Origin: JAUWKC01 sp035529895
GTDB taxonomy: Bacteria > Planctomycetota > Phycisphaerae > Sedimentisphaerales > Anaerobacaceae
DNA: 64,000 nt
Assembly (NCBI GenBank): GCA_035529895.1
Contig: DATKVV010000063.1
Span: 1-64,000, forward strand
Direction of reading: 5' to 3'
Part shown: one piece after another, positions 18,618-28,225 of the stretch
How the letters are laid out: every line of letters begins with the position of its first letter
Numbering within the stretch: position 1 is the first letter of the stretch
Position numbers and translations under genes: made by a program
Notes under the pieces: generated by a model
The model's input: the letters and a program-made list of their open reading frames with translations, nothing else
Database searches by the model: none
Told to the model about the DNA's origin: nothing

Positions 18618-20198
18618 ATGAAACATTATCAAACGCGACGCGATTTTATCAAGGCCGTTGGTTTAGCCGCTGCAGGTTTTTGTTTGTCAGGATGCGGGAG
18701 CAAGATACTTAATTCTCTTGAGAATAAGTCGGCCAAAAAACCAAATATTGTGTTTATCCTTGCCGACGATCTCGGTTACGGAGATATTTCCTGCTACAAT
18801 CCCGAATCGAAGGTACCCACTCCAAATCTGGACAAATTGGCAGGCGAGGGAATACTCTTAACCGATGCACACAGCGCTTCAACGGTCTGCACACCCACGC
18901 GCTACAGCCTGATGACCGGACGGATGGCTTTTCGCACCGGTTTTCCGGGGGTATTCACCGGCGCAGGCGGCCCGTGCCTGATTGAGAAGTCACGACTCAC
19001 CCTGCCCGGGATGCTCAGGGACCAGGGTTACACAACCGCGTGTTTTGGCAAGTGGCATATCGGCCTGACCTTCATGGACAAGGATGGAAAGGCGATTAAT
19101 GAAGGTGGACTCGATGGGGTAAAAAGAATTGACTATTCGCGGTCAATACCCGACAGTCCCATACATCAAGGTTTCGACCATTTCTTCGGAACAGCGTGTT
19201 GTCCGACTACGGACTGGCTTTACGCCTTTATTGACGGCGACCGGATTCCCACGCCGCCGACCAAAATACTCGACCGAACACTTTTACCAAAACATCCATA
19301 CTCAAAGGACAATCGGCAGGGAATGATTGCGCCGGATTTTGATTTGGAGGAGGTGGACATGTTGTTTCTCAAAAAGAGTCTTGAATTTCTGGAAAATCAT
19401 AAAAGGAACTCACCGGAAAGGCCCTTTTTCCTCTTTCATTCGACCCAGGCGGTTCATCTGCCTTCCTTTCCGGGAAAGGATTTCAAAGGCAAGACAAATG
19501 CGGGTCCGCACGGCGATTTTATCTATGAGCTCGACTATATTGTGGGTCAGCTAATGCAGGCCCTCGAAAGACATGGTTTTGCCGACAATACTTTGGTGAT
19601 GTTTTCGAGCGACAACGGCCCCGAGGTCACAAGCGTTATCAACATGCGAAAGGATTACCGGCACGATGGGGCGCGGCCGTGGCGCGGTATGAAGCGTGAC
19701 CAGTGGGAAGGCGGTCACCGCGTGCCTTTCATAGCCCGCTGGCCGGGAAGGGTCAAAGCCGGGACCGTCTCAAATCAAACGGTGAGTATGACCGATGTGA
19801 TGGCCACTTGTGCCGCGGCTGCCGGAGCGGAACTGCCAAATGATGCAGCCGAGGACAGTTTCAACGTGCTGCCGGTGCTGCTTGGAAAACAAGATAAAGA
19901 CAAGCATGTCCGTCGATACACCCTGCACCAGACCAACAAACTTGCACTTGCAATCAGGCGAGGCCAATGGAAGTATCTCGACCACAAGGGTTCAGGAGGA
20001 AATAACTATGACCAGGCGAGGCTGAAGCCCTTTGCTCTGCCGGATACGGCGCCCGATGCGCCGGGCCAACTATACGACCTGAAGACAGACCCCGGTGAGA
20101 CTACTAACCTTTACTACAAGTATCCGCAAATCGTAAAGGAGTTGAAAACGCAGCTGGACACCTATCGAAGAAGCGGACGAAGCACTCCATTACGATAG
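18618..20198 (+). CDS. Sulfatase (type I, formylglycine dependent)
   Basis: Arylsulfatase-family enzyme, probably hydrolysing sulfate esters on polysaccharides. The Tat-like signal RRDF with a hydrophobic stretch and lipobox LSGC covers residues 7-26, so it is probably a translocated lipoprotein. The metal-binding LADDLGYGD (48-56) and the modified-cysteine motif CTPTR with Cys 91 are intact, followed by GKWHIG and SSDNGPE. The 526-residue length is normal. The start at 18618 has GAGGA 8 nt upstream. It pairs with the esterase upstream as a glycan-degradation unit. Confidence 0.93.
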   Translation: MKHYQTRRDFIKAVGLAAAGFCLSGCGSKILNSLENKSAKKPNIVFILADDLGYGDISCYNPESKVPTPNLDKLAGEGILLTDAHSASTVCTPTRYSLMTGRMAFRTGFPGVFTGAGGPCLIEKSRLTLPGMLRDQGYTTACFGKWHIGLTFMDKDGKAINEGGLDGVKRIDYSRSIPDSPIHQGFDHFFGTACCPTTDWLYAFIDGDRIPTPPTKILDRTLLPKHPYSKDNRQGMIAPDFDLEEVDMLFLKKSLEFLENHKRNSPERPFFLFHSTQAVHLPSFPGKDFKGKTNAGPHGDFIYELDYIVGQLMQALERHGFADNTLVMFSSDNGPEVTSVINMRKDYRHDGARPWRGMKRDQWEGGHRVPFIARWPGRVKAGTVSNQTVSMTDVMATCAAAAGAELPNDAAEDSFNVLPVLLGKQDKDKHVRRYTLHQTNKLALAIRRGQWKYLDHKGSGGNNYDQARLKPFALPDTAPDAPGQLYDLKTDPGETTNLYYKYPQIVKELKTQLDTYRRSGRSTPLR

Positions 20199-20203
20199 AT
20201 GAC

Positions 20204-20226
20204 CGCATGGGCTAAAGCCCATCCAA
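20204..20226. repeat. Palindromic repeat, third copy
   Basis: ATGGGC-TAAA-GCCCAT palindrome just after the sulfatase stop codon, identical in core to the copy at 2059. It may fold in the 3' end of the sulfatase mRNA or separate the convergent sulfatase and ruvB units; there is no T-run. Confidence 0.65.
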
Positions 20227-20372
20227 CGCTGCCATGCAAAGTCTTTGGTGGAATAGGGAGGGTGTGGCGTACGGTGGACAGGGGAGCAAGTCACTGGATT
20301 GCCTCTTTGGGGGAAATGACAAGACCGTCACTGTGCCGGCAACGGCAAAACAAATGACAGGATTTTGTCCTT

Positions 20373-21428
20373 TTATGGTTCTGTTTGCTCGAAAAGTTCC
20401 GGCTGGTCATCACTGCCGCGCGGCTTTTCCTGATAACTCAGTCCGAGATGTTCACAGGCCTGTTTCGTAATCTCTCTGCCCCGCCTGGTTCGGCGAAGAA
20501 AACCAACCTGCAAGAGATACGGCTCAACCACGTCCTCGAGTGTGTCGCGTTCTTCCCCCAAGGTGGCGGCAATCGCGTCGATACCTGCCGGCCCGCCGTC
20601 GTACACGTTGACAAGGGCGCGCAGAAATGCCCGGTCCAGCTCATCCAGACCGAGCGGGTCAATCTGCTCCATCTTCAAAGCACTCTGGACGATATTGGCG
20701 CTGAGAACGCCCGAACCTTTGACCTGCGCGTAGTCGCGGACCCTTTTCAATAATCGATTCGCCACGCGGGGCGTCCCCCGCGAGCGGGCCGCAATCAATT
20801 CGAGCGTTCCATTCTCGCACTGCAGTTGCAGTAAGCGCGCGGACCTGGTCAAAATCGCCGTTAGTTCCTCACTGTTGTAAAAATCCAAATGATACAGCAT
20901 TCCAAATCGGCTGCGAAGGGGGGCGCTTAGCAGACCGGCCCTGGTTGTCGCGCCAATCAGCGTAAAACGCTTGAGCGGGAAATTTATCGTCTTTGCGTGC
21001 AGCCCGCTATCGACCGTAAAATCGACCTTGAACTCTTCCATCGCCGGATAAATAAACTCCTCCACAGGCGTGCTGAGCCGATGGACCTCGTCGATAAAAA
21101 GGACGTCGCCGGCACTTATGTTGGTAAGCATACCCATCACGTCGCCCTGCTTGACCAGCGCCGGCCCCGACGAGCAGCGGATATTGGCCCCCATTTCGTT
21201 CGCCACGACGTGGGCCAGCGTTGTCTTGCCCAGCCCCGGCGGACCATAGAAGAGAATATGCTCCAACGGCTCGGACCTTTGTTTGGCCGCGGCCATAGCT
21301 ATCGAAAGCTTTTCCCGGACATTGTGCTGGCCTATGCATTCGTCAAGGTACCTGGGGCGAAGGGAGATGTTGAAATTCTCCTCGTGCTCGTTCAGGGACT
21401 GGCCGCTTATAATCCTTCCTATCGCCAT
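20373..21428 (-). CDS. ruvB: Holliday junction branch migration ATPase RuvB
   Basis: AAA+ motor that drives branch migration with RuvA. Walker A GPPGLGKT at 62-69, Walker B LFIDEVHRL near 109-117, sensor GATTRAGLLSAPLRSRFG near 155-172, and the winged-helix C-terminus with GREITKQACEHLG. The 351-residue length is normal. It is the last gene of a cysS-ruvC-ruvA-ruvB unit on the - strand. Confidence 0.96.
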   Translation of the reverse strand: MAIGRIISGQSLNEHEENFNISLRPRYLDECIGQHNVREKLSIAMAAAKQRSEPLEHILFYGPPGLGKTTLAHVVANEMGANIRCSSGPALVKQGDVMGMLTNISAGDVLFIDEVHRLSTPVEEFIYPAMEEFKVDFTVDSGLHAKTINFPLKRFTLIGATTRAGLLSAPLRSRFGMLYHLDFYNSEELTAILTRSARLLQLQCENGTLELIAARSRGTPRVANRLLKRVRDYAQVKGSGVLSANIVQSALKMEQIDPLGLDELDRAFLRALVNVYDGGPAGIDAIAATLGEERDTLEDVVEPYLLQVGFLRRTRRGREITKQACEHLGLSYQEKPRGSDDQPELFEQTEP

Positions 21429-21469
21429 AATAAAAGCTGAGAGCCCAAAACCAAAAACTCAGAACTAAT

Positions 21470-22099
21470 TTAGACCTCTATTCCCTGCTTCAAGCGGTAT
21501 ACCAAAGGCACAAGCGCCTCGGCCGAATCTATATCGGGGTGTCTCTCACAGGCCAGTTCAATCAACTCTATCGCCTCGTTCCTTCTTTCGCCCCAGGCAA
21601 TAAGAATCTCGAGCGCCTCGGCCTGGAAGGGTCTGAACCTCGGCTCGGCCGGTCCGGGCAATTCGGCACCGGCGGCAAAAACCTGAAGCTTGCCCTTTAA
21701 CTCAGCGATAATCTGTTGAGCCATCCTCTTACCAACACCGTCGAGCGACATCAACATCTTGTCGTCGCCTCTTTCTATCGCCGCTGCAACAGCAGCTATC
21801 GGAATGCTCAGCGACCGCAGGCCTTTTTTGATACCCATGCCTTTGACGCTGATAAACTTCGTGAAAAAATCCTTCTCGCCGGCATTCAAAAAACCCACCA
21901 TTCTCGGTATGAGATTGCCGCCGCCCGGCGTGCCTTCATAGTACTCCATCGTACAAAGACAGACATCCATCCCCACTTTGCCCGATAGCGCACTTACGCA
22001 GTAACCCGGCAGCATTATCTCGTAACCAATGGCTCCTACCTGCACCATCGCGGCAGCGCTGTCAAGCTTGACGAGTTTTCCTTCAATTCTTGCTATCAT
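21470..22099 (-). CDS. ruvA: Holliday junction DNA helicase subunit RuvA
   Basis: Binds four-way junctions and recruits RuvB. The 209-residue sequence begins MIARIEGKLV as in the family, has an OB-fold, then helix-hairpin-helix regions (VKGMGIKKGL and LDGVGKRMAQQII). A flexible acidic/Pro linker near 155-165 leads to the C-terminal RuvB-binding domain. It lies 41 bp before ruvB and 24 bp after ruvC. Confidence 0.93.
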   Translation of the reverse strand: MIARIEGKLVKLDSAAAMVQVGAIGYEIMLPGYCVSALSGKVGMDVCLCTMEYYEGTPGGGNLIPRMVGFLNAGEKDFFTKFISVKGMGIKKGLRSLSIPIAAVAAAIERGDDKMLMSLDGVGKRMAQQIIAELKGKLQVFAAGAELPGPAEPRFRPFQAEALEILIAWGERRNEAIELIELACERHPDIDSAEALVPLVYRLKQGIEV

Positions 22100-22123
22100 G
22101 ATTCGTTGGCCGTTACCACGCTG

Positions 22124-22660
22124 CTATGCAGGGGCATACCAGGTTACAGCGTTCCGAGCCTTCGTTCTGTGGCGCCCCTGCAGAACAAAGCGGCTGGAAT
22201 TCGCACAGCACAGGGCCGCTGCTATGGCGTCGGCAACGTCGCTCGGCTCCGGGAGCGCCGGCAAGGATAAAACCGCCTGAATCGCCCTTTGCACCTGGCC
22301 TTTCGACGCCCTGCCGTTTCCGGTAATCGATTTTTTTATTCGGGTCGCGCTAAAGCTTCTGACCTCAATCGCAGTCTGTGCCGCCTTCTGCAGTATAACG
22401 CCTCTTGCGTGTCCCATCAATATGGCTGTCTTCGGATGCGCATAGTGAGAATACAGCTCCTCGACAGCCACGATTTCGGGCCTGAACTTCTCGAGCAGGG
22501 TCTCGGTATCTCTGGAAACCTGGTTCAACTTTTCTTCTATGGGCAGGCCCTTTGTCGTACGAAAAACCCCCGCTTCGATAAGCTTCTCCCCTGCTCCGCC
22601 CGTCTCCACTACAGCGTATCCGCAGACCTGCAAACCCGGGTCAATTCCGAGGATTCTCAT
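22124..22660 (-). CDS. ruvC: Holliday junction endonuclease RuvC
   Basis: Resolves Holliday junctions. RNase H-like fold with acidic catalytic residues: Asp 7 in LGIDPGLQVCGYAV, Glu 67-68 in VEELYSHY, and the DVADAIAAAL block near 140-149. The 178-residue length is normal. Its ATG overlaps the cysS stop by 4 bp (ATGA), indicating translational coupling. Confidence 0.95.
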   Translation of the reverse strand: MRILGIDPGLQVCGYAVVETGGAGEKLIEAGVFRTTKGLPIEEKLNQVSRDTETLLEKFRPEIVAVEELYSHYAHPKTAILMGHARGVILQKAAQTAIEVRSFSATRIKKSITGNGRASKGQVQRAIQAVLSLPALPEPSDVADAIAAALCCANSSRFVLQGRHRTKARNAVTWYAPA

Positions 22661-24135
22661 TTCCTTCTCCAGGCAGTGGTGCCGTCCGGCCTGTCTTCGA
22701 GCACAATTCCAATCTCGTTCAGTTCGGCGCGGGCGGCATCGGCCGCGGCGAAATCCTTTCTGGCGCGGGCCTCATTCCGCCGCGCAATTGAAATATTGAC
22801 CAGCTTGCTTATCATTTCATCGTCAGCCACACCCGATTGGGGATACTCATCTTTTACAATGCCGAGGACCTCGCCGCCCAATCGCCCAAACAAAAGGTCA
22901 ATCGCGCTAAGCGTCTCTGCCGTCGTGCCTTCCTCGAGCAGTCTGTTTGCCGCCCGAACAAGCTCGAACAAAACCGACAACGCAACAGAAGTATTCAAGT
23001 CGTCGTTCATCGCCGCTTCGAATTTTTCCCTCAGCTGCTTCAGCTCTTCCGCTACCTTAGCGTCGATTTCACCTTTGGGCGCCTCCAGCATTCTCTTTCG
23101 GACCGTCTTTACCGTCTCGGTTATTTTTTCATAACCGCTTTGTGCGGCGAACAGTGCCGCATCAGAAAAATCCAGCGGGCTTCTGTAATGACTATTGAGA
23201 ATCAACTGCCTGACCGCCAGAGGGTCGTAGCCTCTCATTAATCTCTCGTGTGAGCCCGAAAAAGCCTGTTTTAACGTGATAAAGTTGTTCAGACTCTTGC
23301 CCATTTTTTGGCTGTCGACAGTGACCATATTATTGTGCAGCCAGTATCGGACGAACTGCACGCCGTTGGCGGCCTCCGACTGTGCGATTTCACACTCGTG
23401 ATGGGGGAACTGGTTTTCCAGCCCGCCGCCGTGGATGTCAAAGGTCTTGCCCAGATATTTCATGCTCATTACCGAGCATTCGAGGTGCCAGCCGGGATAG
23501 CCGATGCCCCAGGGACTCGGCCACTGCATAATATGGTTCGGCTCGGCCTTCTTCCAAAGCGCAAAATCCACGGGCGCCCTTTTATCCGGGGAGACCTCCA
23601 CACGTGCCCCCGCCTGCATCTGCTCGATGTTTCGCCCCGAAAGTTTCCCGTAGTCTTTGAATTTGGAAACATCGAAATACACCGACCCGTTGACCTCGTA
23701 GGCATAGCCTTTTTCCAGAAGTATCCTTACCAGTCCTATCTGTTCAATAATATGTCCGCTGGCCCGCGGGCTTATATCGGGGCGGACGCAGCTCAACCTG
23801 TCCATATCCTCAAAGTAGCTGCGCGTGTAATACTCGGCCAACGCCATCGGATGCTTTTTTTCTTTTTTGGCCGCCCTGGCAATCTTATCTTCGCCTTCGT
23901 CGGCGTCGTCGGTCAGATGGCCGACGTCGGTTATATTCTGCACGTAAGTGACGTCATAGCCGAGATAACGAAGATACCTGACCACCACGTCGAAACTTAC
24001 GTAACTCTTGGCATGTCCGAGATGCGCATGGCCGTATACCGTGGGCCCGCACACATAAATGCCGACTCTGCCTTTCTTGAGCGGCTTAAACTCCTGTTTC
24101 CTTCTCGTTAAGCTGTTATATAGCTCCAATCCCAT
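22657..24135 (-). CDS. cysS: Cysteinyl-tRNA synthetase
   Basis: Class I synthetase charging tRNA-Cys. CGPTVYGHAHLGHAKS spans 29-44, with zinc ligand Cys 29 and the HIGH-type motif HLGH (38-41); the second signature reads KMGKS where most enzymes have KMSKS. A zinc-site block GWHLECSVMS is present near 215-224. The 492-residue length is normal, and the C-terminal GLEDRPDGTTW-like end is typical. It is the promoter-proximal gene of the ruv unit. Confidence 0.95.
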   Translation of the reverse strand: MGLELYNSLTRRKQEFKPLKKGRVGIYVCGPTVYGHAHLGHAKSYVSFDVVVRYLRYLGYDVTYVQNITDVGHLTDDADEGEDKIARAAKKEKKHPMALAEYYTRSYFEDMDRLSCVRPDISPRASGHIIEQIGLVRILLEKGYAYEVNGSVYFDVSKFKDYGKLSGRNIEQMQAGARVEVSPDKRAPVDFALWKKAEPNHIMQWPSPWGIGYPGWHLECSVMSMKYLGKTFDIHGGGLENQFPHHECEIAQSEAANGVQFVRYWLHNNMVTVDSQKMGKSLNNFITLKQAFSGSHERLMRGYDPLAVRQLILNSHYRSPLDFSDAALFAAQSGYEKITETVKTVRKRMLEAPKGEIDAKVAEELKQLREKFEAAMNDDLNTSVALSVLFELVRAANRLLEEGTTAETLSAIDLLFGRLGGEVLGIVKDEYPQSGVADDEMISKLVNISIARRNEARARKDFAAADAARAELNEIGIVLEDRPDGTTAWRRK

Positions 24136-24233
24136 TTTCCAAATGCCTTTTTAGAGCAATTCACACATCCTGCCGGCTATCCGACTCGCTCACAGTTCCG
24201 GGCCGAGCACACCTTTTCAAAACCGTTCAAATT

Positions 24234-24512
24234 TTATCTGACGACTACATCGTCGGCATTGAACGTCTCAGCAAACGCCGCATCAACAAGGACATCCTTT
24301 CAGCCAATGGCCGGTAAAAACTTGCTTGTGAGTGTATCAACCTCTATCGCAAAAGACAACCATCTGTCAGGCAAGTATTTCAGAACATCAACTGTGTCAT
24401 CACCGTTGACGGCTTTTACCCAACCGTCCTCCGCAAGGATAATACGAACACGACGTTTGCTTTTGGCGCTTGGCAACCAAATCTCAAGCCTGCCTGCTCT
24501 ATTGTCCTTTTG
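24234..24512 (-). pseudogene. Decayed gene fragment with an internal stop
   Basis: Read on the - strand, the frame from 24512 to 24234 gives a protein-like sequence (GRLEIWLPSAKSK..., EDGWVKAVNG, LPDRWLSFAIEVD) broken by one TGA at 24300-24302, after which the same frame continues (KDVLVDAAFAETFNADDVVVR) to a TAA. The 5' end is missing: a stop precedes it and the cupin gene overlaps it by 14 bp. The W-SFAIEVD pattern recalls jelly-roll or LamG-like beta-sandwich proteins, but I cannot assign a family. Confidence 0.5.
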
Positions 24513-24777
24513 TTACCAACGCGGCCAGACAAAAACAGGTCAAGCCCTCTCGCCCGGCTTGGGCACTGTGCAGCGTATCGCGGGGGACAAAAACGACGTC
24601 GCCCTTTTTAACCGACTCGGTTTCATCGCCTGCCGTGGCCGACCCCGCACCCGAAAGGACAAGCCATATCTGTTCCCGGTCCTCGTGGACAACGGAAGTT
24701 GCCTTATCTCCCGCCGGCAGTGACGCCACGGCGGCTTGGCAGCGCTCAGCCTCGTTGCGCCCGAGCAGCAAGAACAC
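24499..24777 (-). CDS. Short cupin-domain protein
   Basis: A 92-residue single cupin barrel: HEDREQIWLVLSGAGSATAG (motif 1, with His and Glu ligands) and GDVVFVPRDTLHSAQ (motif 2). It probably binds a metal or small molecule; the role is unknown. The GTG start is weak, and only five more codons are open upstream, so the N-terminus may be eroded. It lies between the decayed fragment and ispF. Confidence 0.6.
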   Translation of the reverse strand: MFLLLGRNEAERCQAAVASLPAGDKATSVVHEDREQIWLVLSGAGSATAGDETESVKKGDVVFVPRDTLHSAQAGREGLTCFCLAALVTKGQ

Positions 24778-24828
24778 CGAGGCAAGACTTACTTTTCAGT
24801 TTTTGGCTTTCAGTTTTAGTTTCTCTTT

Positions 24829-25341
24829 CTAAAGTGTTCTCTTGTACTTTCTTTTCAACAGCACCGCGGCGGTCGCGGCTATCGCTTCGCCCGCCCCTAT
24901 CTCGCCGAGCCCCTCGCTGGTTTTCGCCTTGACGTTCACAGCATTGAAATCGATGCCCATAAGACTGGCGATACATCTTTTTATCTGCCCTTTGAATCTC
25001 TCCAATCGCAGTTCTTCAGCATGAATTGTCAGGTCGATGTTGACCACCACCCAGCGTTTGTCTTCGAGCCTTTCCTTTACCTCAAGCAGCAGTCCTTTAC
25101 TATCGGCGCCTTTGAACTTCGGGTCCGTATCGGGGAACAGCGTCCCAATGTCACCCATCGCGCTTGCACCCAAGAGCGCGTCAATAATCGCATGAATGGC
25201 GACGTCGCCGTCGCTGTGACCGGCCAACCCGTCCTGGTCCGGGACATACACGCCGCCGAGCATCAGCTTTCTGCCTTCTGCCACGGGGTGTATATCGGTG
25301 CCGATTCCTATGCGATATTCGTGGTCGTGCTCTTCAATCAC
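24829..25341 (-). CDS. ispF: 2-C-methyl-D-erythritol 2,4-cyclodiphosphate synthase
   Basis: MEP-pathway enzyme that makes the cyclic diphosphate intermediate of isoprenoid synthesis. Metal ligands lie in IGTDIHPV (Asp, His), followed by GHSDGDVAIHAIIDALLG, DIGTLFPDTD and the C-terminal TSEGLGEIGAGEAIAA. I place the start at the GTG at 25341, overlapping the hisB stop (TTGTGA); this gives 170 residues, close to the family norm. The frame is open further upstream but only as the shadow of hisB. Confidence 0.93.
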   Translation of the reverse strand: MIEEHDHEYRIGIGTDIHPVAEGRKLMLGGVYVPDQDGLAGHSDGDVAIHAIIDALLGASAMGDIGTLFPDTDPKFKGADSKGLLLEVKERLEDKRWVVVNIDLTIHAEELRLERFKGQIKRCIASLMGIDFNAVNVKAKTSEGLGEIGAGEAIAATAAVLLKRKYKRTL

Positions 25342-25922
25342 AATGTTCCCTTTGTGCTCGGGATATCCTTGCCGACAATCTTTACCGCCGCGGCCAGCGC
25401 CTGCCCCAACCCCTTGAAAATCGCCTCGGCTATGTGATGGCTGTTGGTACCGTACGGAACGTTTATGTGCAGATTGAACCTGCCGTTGTTGGAAAAGCTC
25501 CGCAGCATCTCTTCGAGGCACTCAACATCAAAATCGCCGATTTTGGCCGTCCTGTATTCGACGTTGTATACACAGCTCGGCCTGCCGGACAAATCTATGG
25601 ACACATTGGCCATAGCCTCCTCCATCGGCACGGAGCTGTGGCCATACCTGGCAATCCCCTTCTTATCGCCGAGCGCCTTGACCAGGCATTCGCCGAGGCA
25701 TATCGCAATATCCTCAACGGTATGGTGCGCGTCCACATTAAGATCACCTCTGGCCTTGACCACCAGGTCGATTTTGCCGTGCTTGCTCACGTGCGTAAGC
25801 ATATGGTCCAAAAAACCGATGCCGGTGTCGATATCGTATGTGCCGATGCCGTCGAGATTAAGCTCGCAGCCAACCTCGGTTTCTTTCGTTTGTCTGTGAA
25901 TTTTGGCGGTTCTTTGTTCCAT
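25338..25922 (-). CDS. hisB: Imidazoleglycerol-phosphate dehydratase
   Basis: Sixth step of histidine synthesis. The family's duplicated manganese-binding histidine motifs are clear: HHTVEDIAICLGE near 65-77 and SHHIAEAIFKGLG near 161-173, with a LDHMLTHVSKHG block near 38-49. The monofunctional 194-residue form is complete. It lies 10 bp after hisC and overlaps ispF, so histidine and isoprenoid genes share a transcript here. Confidence 0.96.
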   Translation of the reverse strand: MEQRTAKIHRQTKETEVGCELNLDGIGTYDIDTGIGFLDHMLTHVSKHGKIDLVVKARGDLNVDAHHTVEDIAICLGECLVKALGDKKGIARYGHSSVPMEEAMANVSIDLSGRPSCVYNVEYRTAKIGDFDVECLEEMLRSFSNNGRFNLHINVPYGTNSHHIAEAIFKGLGQALAAAVKIVGKDIPSTKGTL

Positions 25923-25932
25923 AAGAATACCC

Positions 25933-26979
25933 TTATTCCGACAAGATTTCTTTCAAAGCCAATATAAGTTTGTCGTTTTGCTCCTCTGTGCCGACCGATA
26001 TTCTCAACTTGTCGCTCAGGCCCGGCGAATCAAAATACCTGACATAGATGCGGCGCTGTACGAGCTTATCGTAAATCTCACTTGCCTTGCAGTTTTTGCT
26101 CGTGGCAAGGACGAAATTGGCGGAACTTTTCGGCACTTCGAAGTTCAATGCACGAAGCTGGGCGGTCAATATCTCGCGCGCTTTGTTTACTTTTTCCACG
26201 TTTTCTTTGAAATAGGACTGGTCTTTTATCGCCGCGGCAGCCGCCGCGATCGCGACGGCATCGACATTGTACGAATCCTTCAGCTTCATAAGGCCGGCTA
26301 TCAGGTCCGGCTGGGCCATTGCATACCCGAACCGCAAACCCGCCAGCGAATACCCCTTGCTCATCGACCGCAGCAGGATGACATTATCAAAATCCTTTAC
26401 CAGAGATACGCAGCTTTGCTCGGCAAAATCGACGTACGCCTCATCAATCAGTAACACCGCGGACAGTTCGTCCGCCAGCGAAGCCAGCTCACCGACGCTC
26501 ACAAAAGTCCCGCTCGGTGCATTGGGATTGCATACAATAGTCAGGGCGGCGCCCGTGCCGGCAAGTTTGGCGGGCAGATTGAACTCTCCGTCAAACGGCA
26601 CCTCAATCGCCTCGCAATTCTGCAATCTGGCCAGAACAGGATAAAGCGAATACGTCGGAACCGGATACGCCACAGGCCGCTTTTGGTCGCAAAATGCCTG
26701 AAAGGCGATATTCAGCAGTTCGTCTCCGCCGTTACAGCACATAATATAATCCACTGAGAGTCCGTTGAGCTCAACCGCCGCTTGTCGGAAGGCATTTCCC
26801 AACGGGTCCGGATACCGGCGCAACTGTTCCGGCCCAATCTCGGCCAGCACCTTCATCACCGCCGGCGAAGGCGGATACGGGTTTTCATTGGTATTCAGCT
26901 TTATAACCTCTGTGTCCTTCGGCTGAAAACCCGGCTTGTAACCTTCTGCGTGCTCGATATTTTCCCGAAAATATCCCAT
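25933..26979 (-). CDS. hisC: Histidinol-phosphate aminotransferase
   Basis: PLP-dependent class II aminotransferase of histidine synthesis. Key blocks: NENPYPPSP near 31-39, CNPNAPSG, DEAYVDFAE, and the PLP lysine in RSMSKGYSLAGLRFGYA near 208-224. The 348-residue length is normal. It is the first gene of hisC-hisB-ispF. Confidence 0.94.
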   Translation of the reverse strand: MGYFRENIEHAEGYKPGFQPKDTEVIKLNTNENPYPPSPAVMKVLAEIGPEQLRRYPDPLGNAFRQAAVELNGLSVDYIMCCNGGDELLNIAFQAFCDQKRPVAYPVPTYSLYPVLARLQNCEAIEVPFDGEFNLPAKLAGTGAALTIVCNPNAPSGTFVSVGELASLADELSAVLLIDEAYVDFAEQSCVSLVKDFDNVILLRSMSKGYSLAGLRFGYAMAQPDLIAGLMKLKDSYNVDAVAIAAAAAAIKDQSYFKENVEKVNKAREILTAQLRALNFEVPKSSANFVLATSKNCKASEIYDKLVQRRIYVRYFDSPGLSDKLRISVGTEEQNDKLILALKEILSE

Positions 26980-27337
26980 AGCCCAATTCCAAGCAATTAC
27001 GACGCGATATTATAAACCTGGCCGAACAAAAACTAAAGAGTAGATTCTTTTCTAAGATAAAAACGACAAACCCGGAAATGAACCCTGTTACAAATATGCA
27101 ACAGGAGCGAAGGGGGCGCGAAAACACAGCCCCTTACAAGGTCGACTCCATCAAGACGATACCGACCTTTGAGGAAATAGCGCTTGCCCCGTCAAAAATA
27201 ACATTTCTAACGGGGCTTGCAGCCATATTCGGGCAAAACACAGAACGGTCCTGTCTGGAGCCAGCTCGTGAACCGCAGCAAGGGCAAACTGTCAGGGCCC
27301 GAATGGCACGGAGGTTGCCGGAACGATATTCACTGTT
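26980..27337. other. Spacer between hisC and a decayed gene
   Basis: I see no gene here. It must contain the hisC promoter on the - strand. A CCTGTT...AACAGG inverted repeat lies near 27083-27104. Short open frames on the + strand have no recognisable content. Confidence 0.4.
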
Positions 27338-28085
27338 TCACTGCAAAGGCCAGCCGGCCGGACAGTAAGCAAGCCATTTATCCGGGAACATCAGCAGGTC
27401 AACGAAGTCGACCGCGCCGCTGGTGTCCAGGTCGGCAGGCAGGCCAATTTCGCTTAAGAACCATTGGTCGGCAAACCTTGCAAAGTCGTGGAATTCAACC
27501 ATGCACACAGGCGCCTGAGCCCAGAAGCCACTGGATATTTTGAAGCGACCGGCGGCCATTGGGCCCACCCGAGGCCGGCCAATAGCAGCGCTGACAGCAT
27601 AATAGCCGTCGCTGCTGGGCGCGCCGCCGCCGGGTTTGGCGGCCGAACCGTTCACTGCCAGCTTATAACCGCCGAGACCGGCGGTTCCAATACCCACTGC
27701 AGCGGCATTTATGAGAAAGTGGTTGCTGTTTTGTGCGGCGAAATCGCTGTCGTGGCCCTTCCATACGAAACTGCTCTGGTACCAATTCGTACTTGCTCTT
27801 CGACCCGCAGCAAAGGAGTAATTGCCGCCGGCCACGTACTGATAAGCTCCTGGGACGGTGGCAAACTCACGTTGAGCCTGATTGTTATTTCCGCCGCCGA
27901 TTGTGGCGTATACCCCTGGGCCTCGCTGTTGGAACCGCCGCAAACGGTCTGGTACCAATAGGAACCGCTGGTACCGGCTTTGTTCTCTTATCCGCCTCCA
28001 AGAAAACTGCCTTGGTCTCCGGCGACGTTTTCCTAGCCTGCGCATGCGGTGCCGGTCAGTTCGGTGGCGGAGTTCGCTTTCCTGT
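27338..28085 (-). pseudogene. Broken surface protein: YadA-like head repeats and dockerin-type end
   Basis: The 3' two thirds are open and encode head-like repeats (ATIGGGNNNQA, YVAGGNYSFAAGRRA), a linker, and a C-terminal dockerin-like calcium loop (LDTSGAVDFVDLLMFPDKWL), as in planctomycete exported proteins. Upstream, the homologous head sequence (VAGDQGSFLGGG, ENKAGTSGSYWYQ, CGGSNSEAQGY) continues in another frame and is interrupted by a TAG and a TAA, so the gene has at least two stops and a frameshift and has lost its 5' end and signal peptide. Confidence 0.65.
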
Positions 28086-28225
28086 TATTATTTTCTTGAG
28101 GTATACACATGCCGCCAGGGGATTTCTGAAAATTTAGAACTAAAAGCTCAAAACCGCTCCCTTGGGCAAGATTTACTTTTTGGTTTTTAGCTTTAAATTT
28201 TGGTTTTCCGTTAGAGATATGATTT

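Noticed and set aside
24259..24723. A + strand frame of 154 codons between cysS and ispF
   Set aside because: It is antisense to the cupin gene and the decayed fragment, whose translations show real protein motifs.
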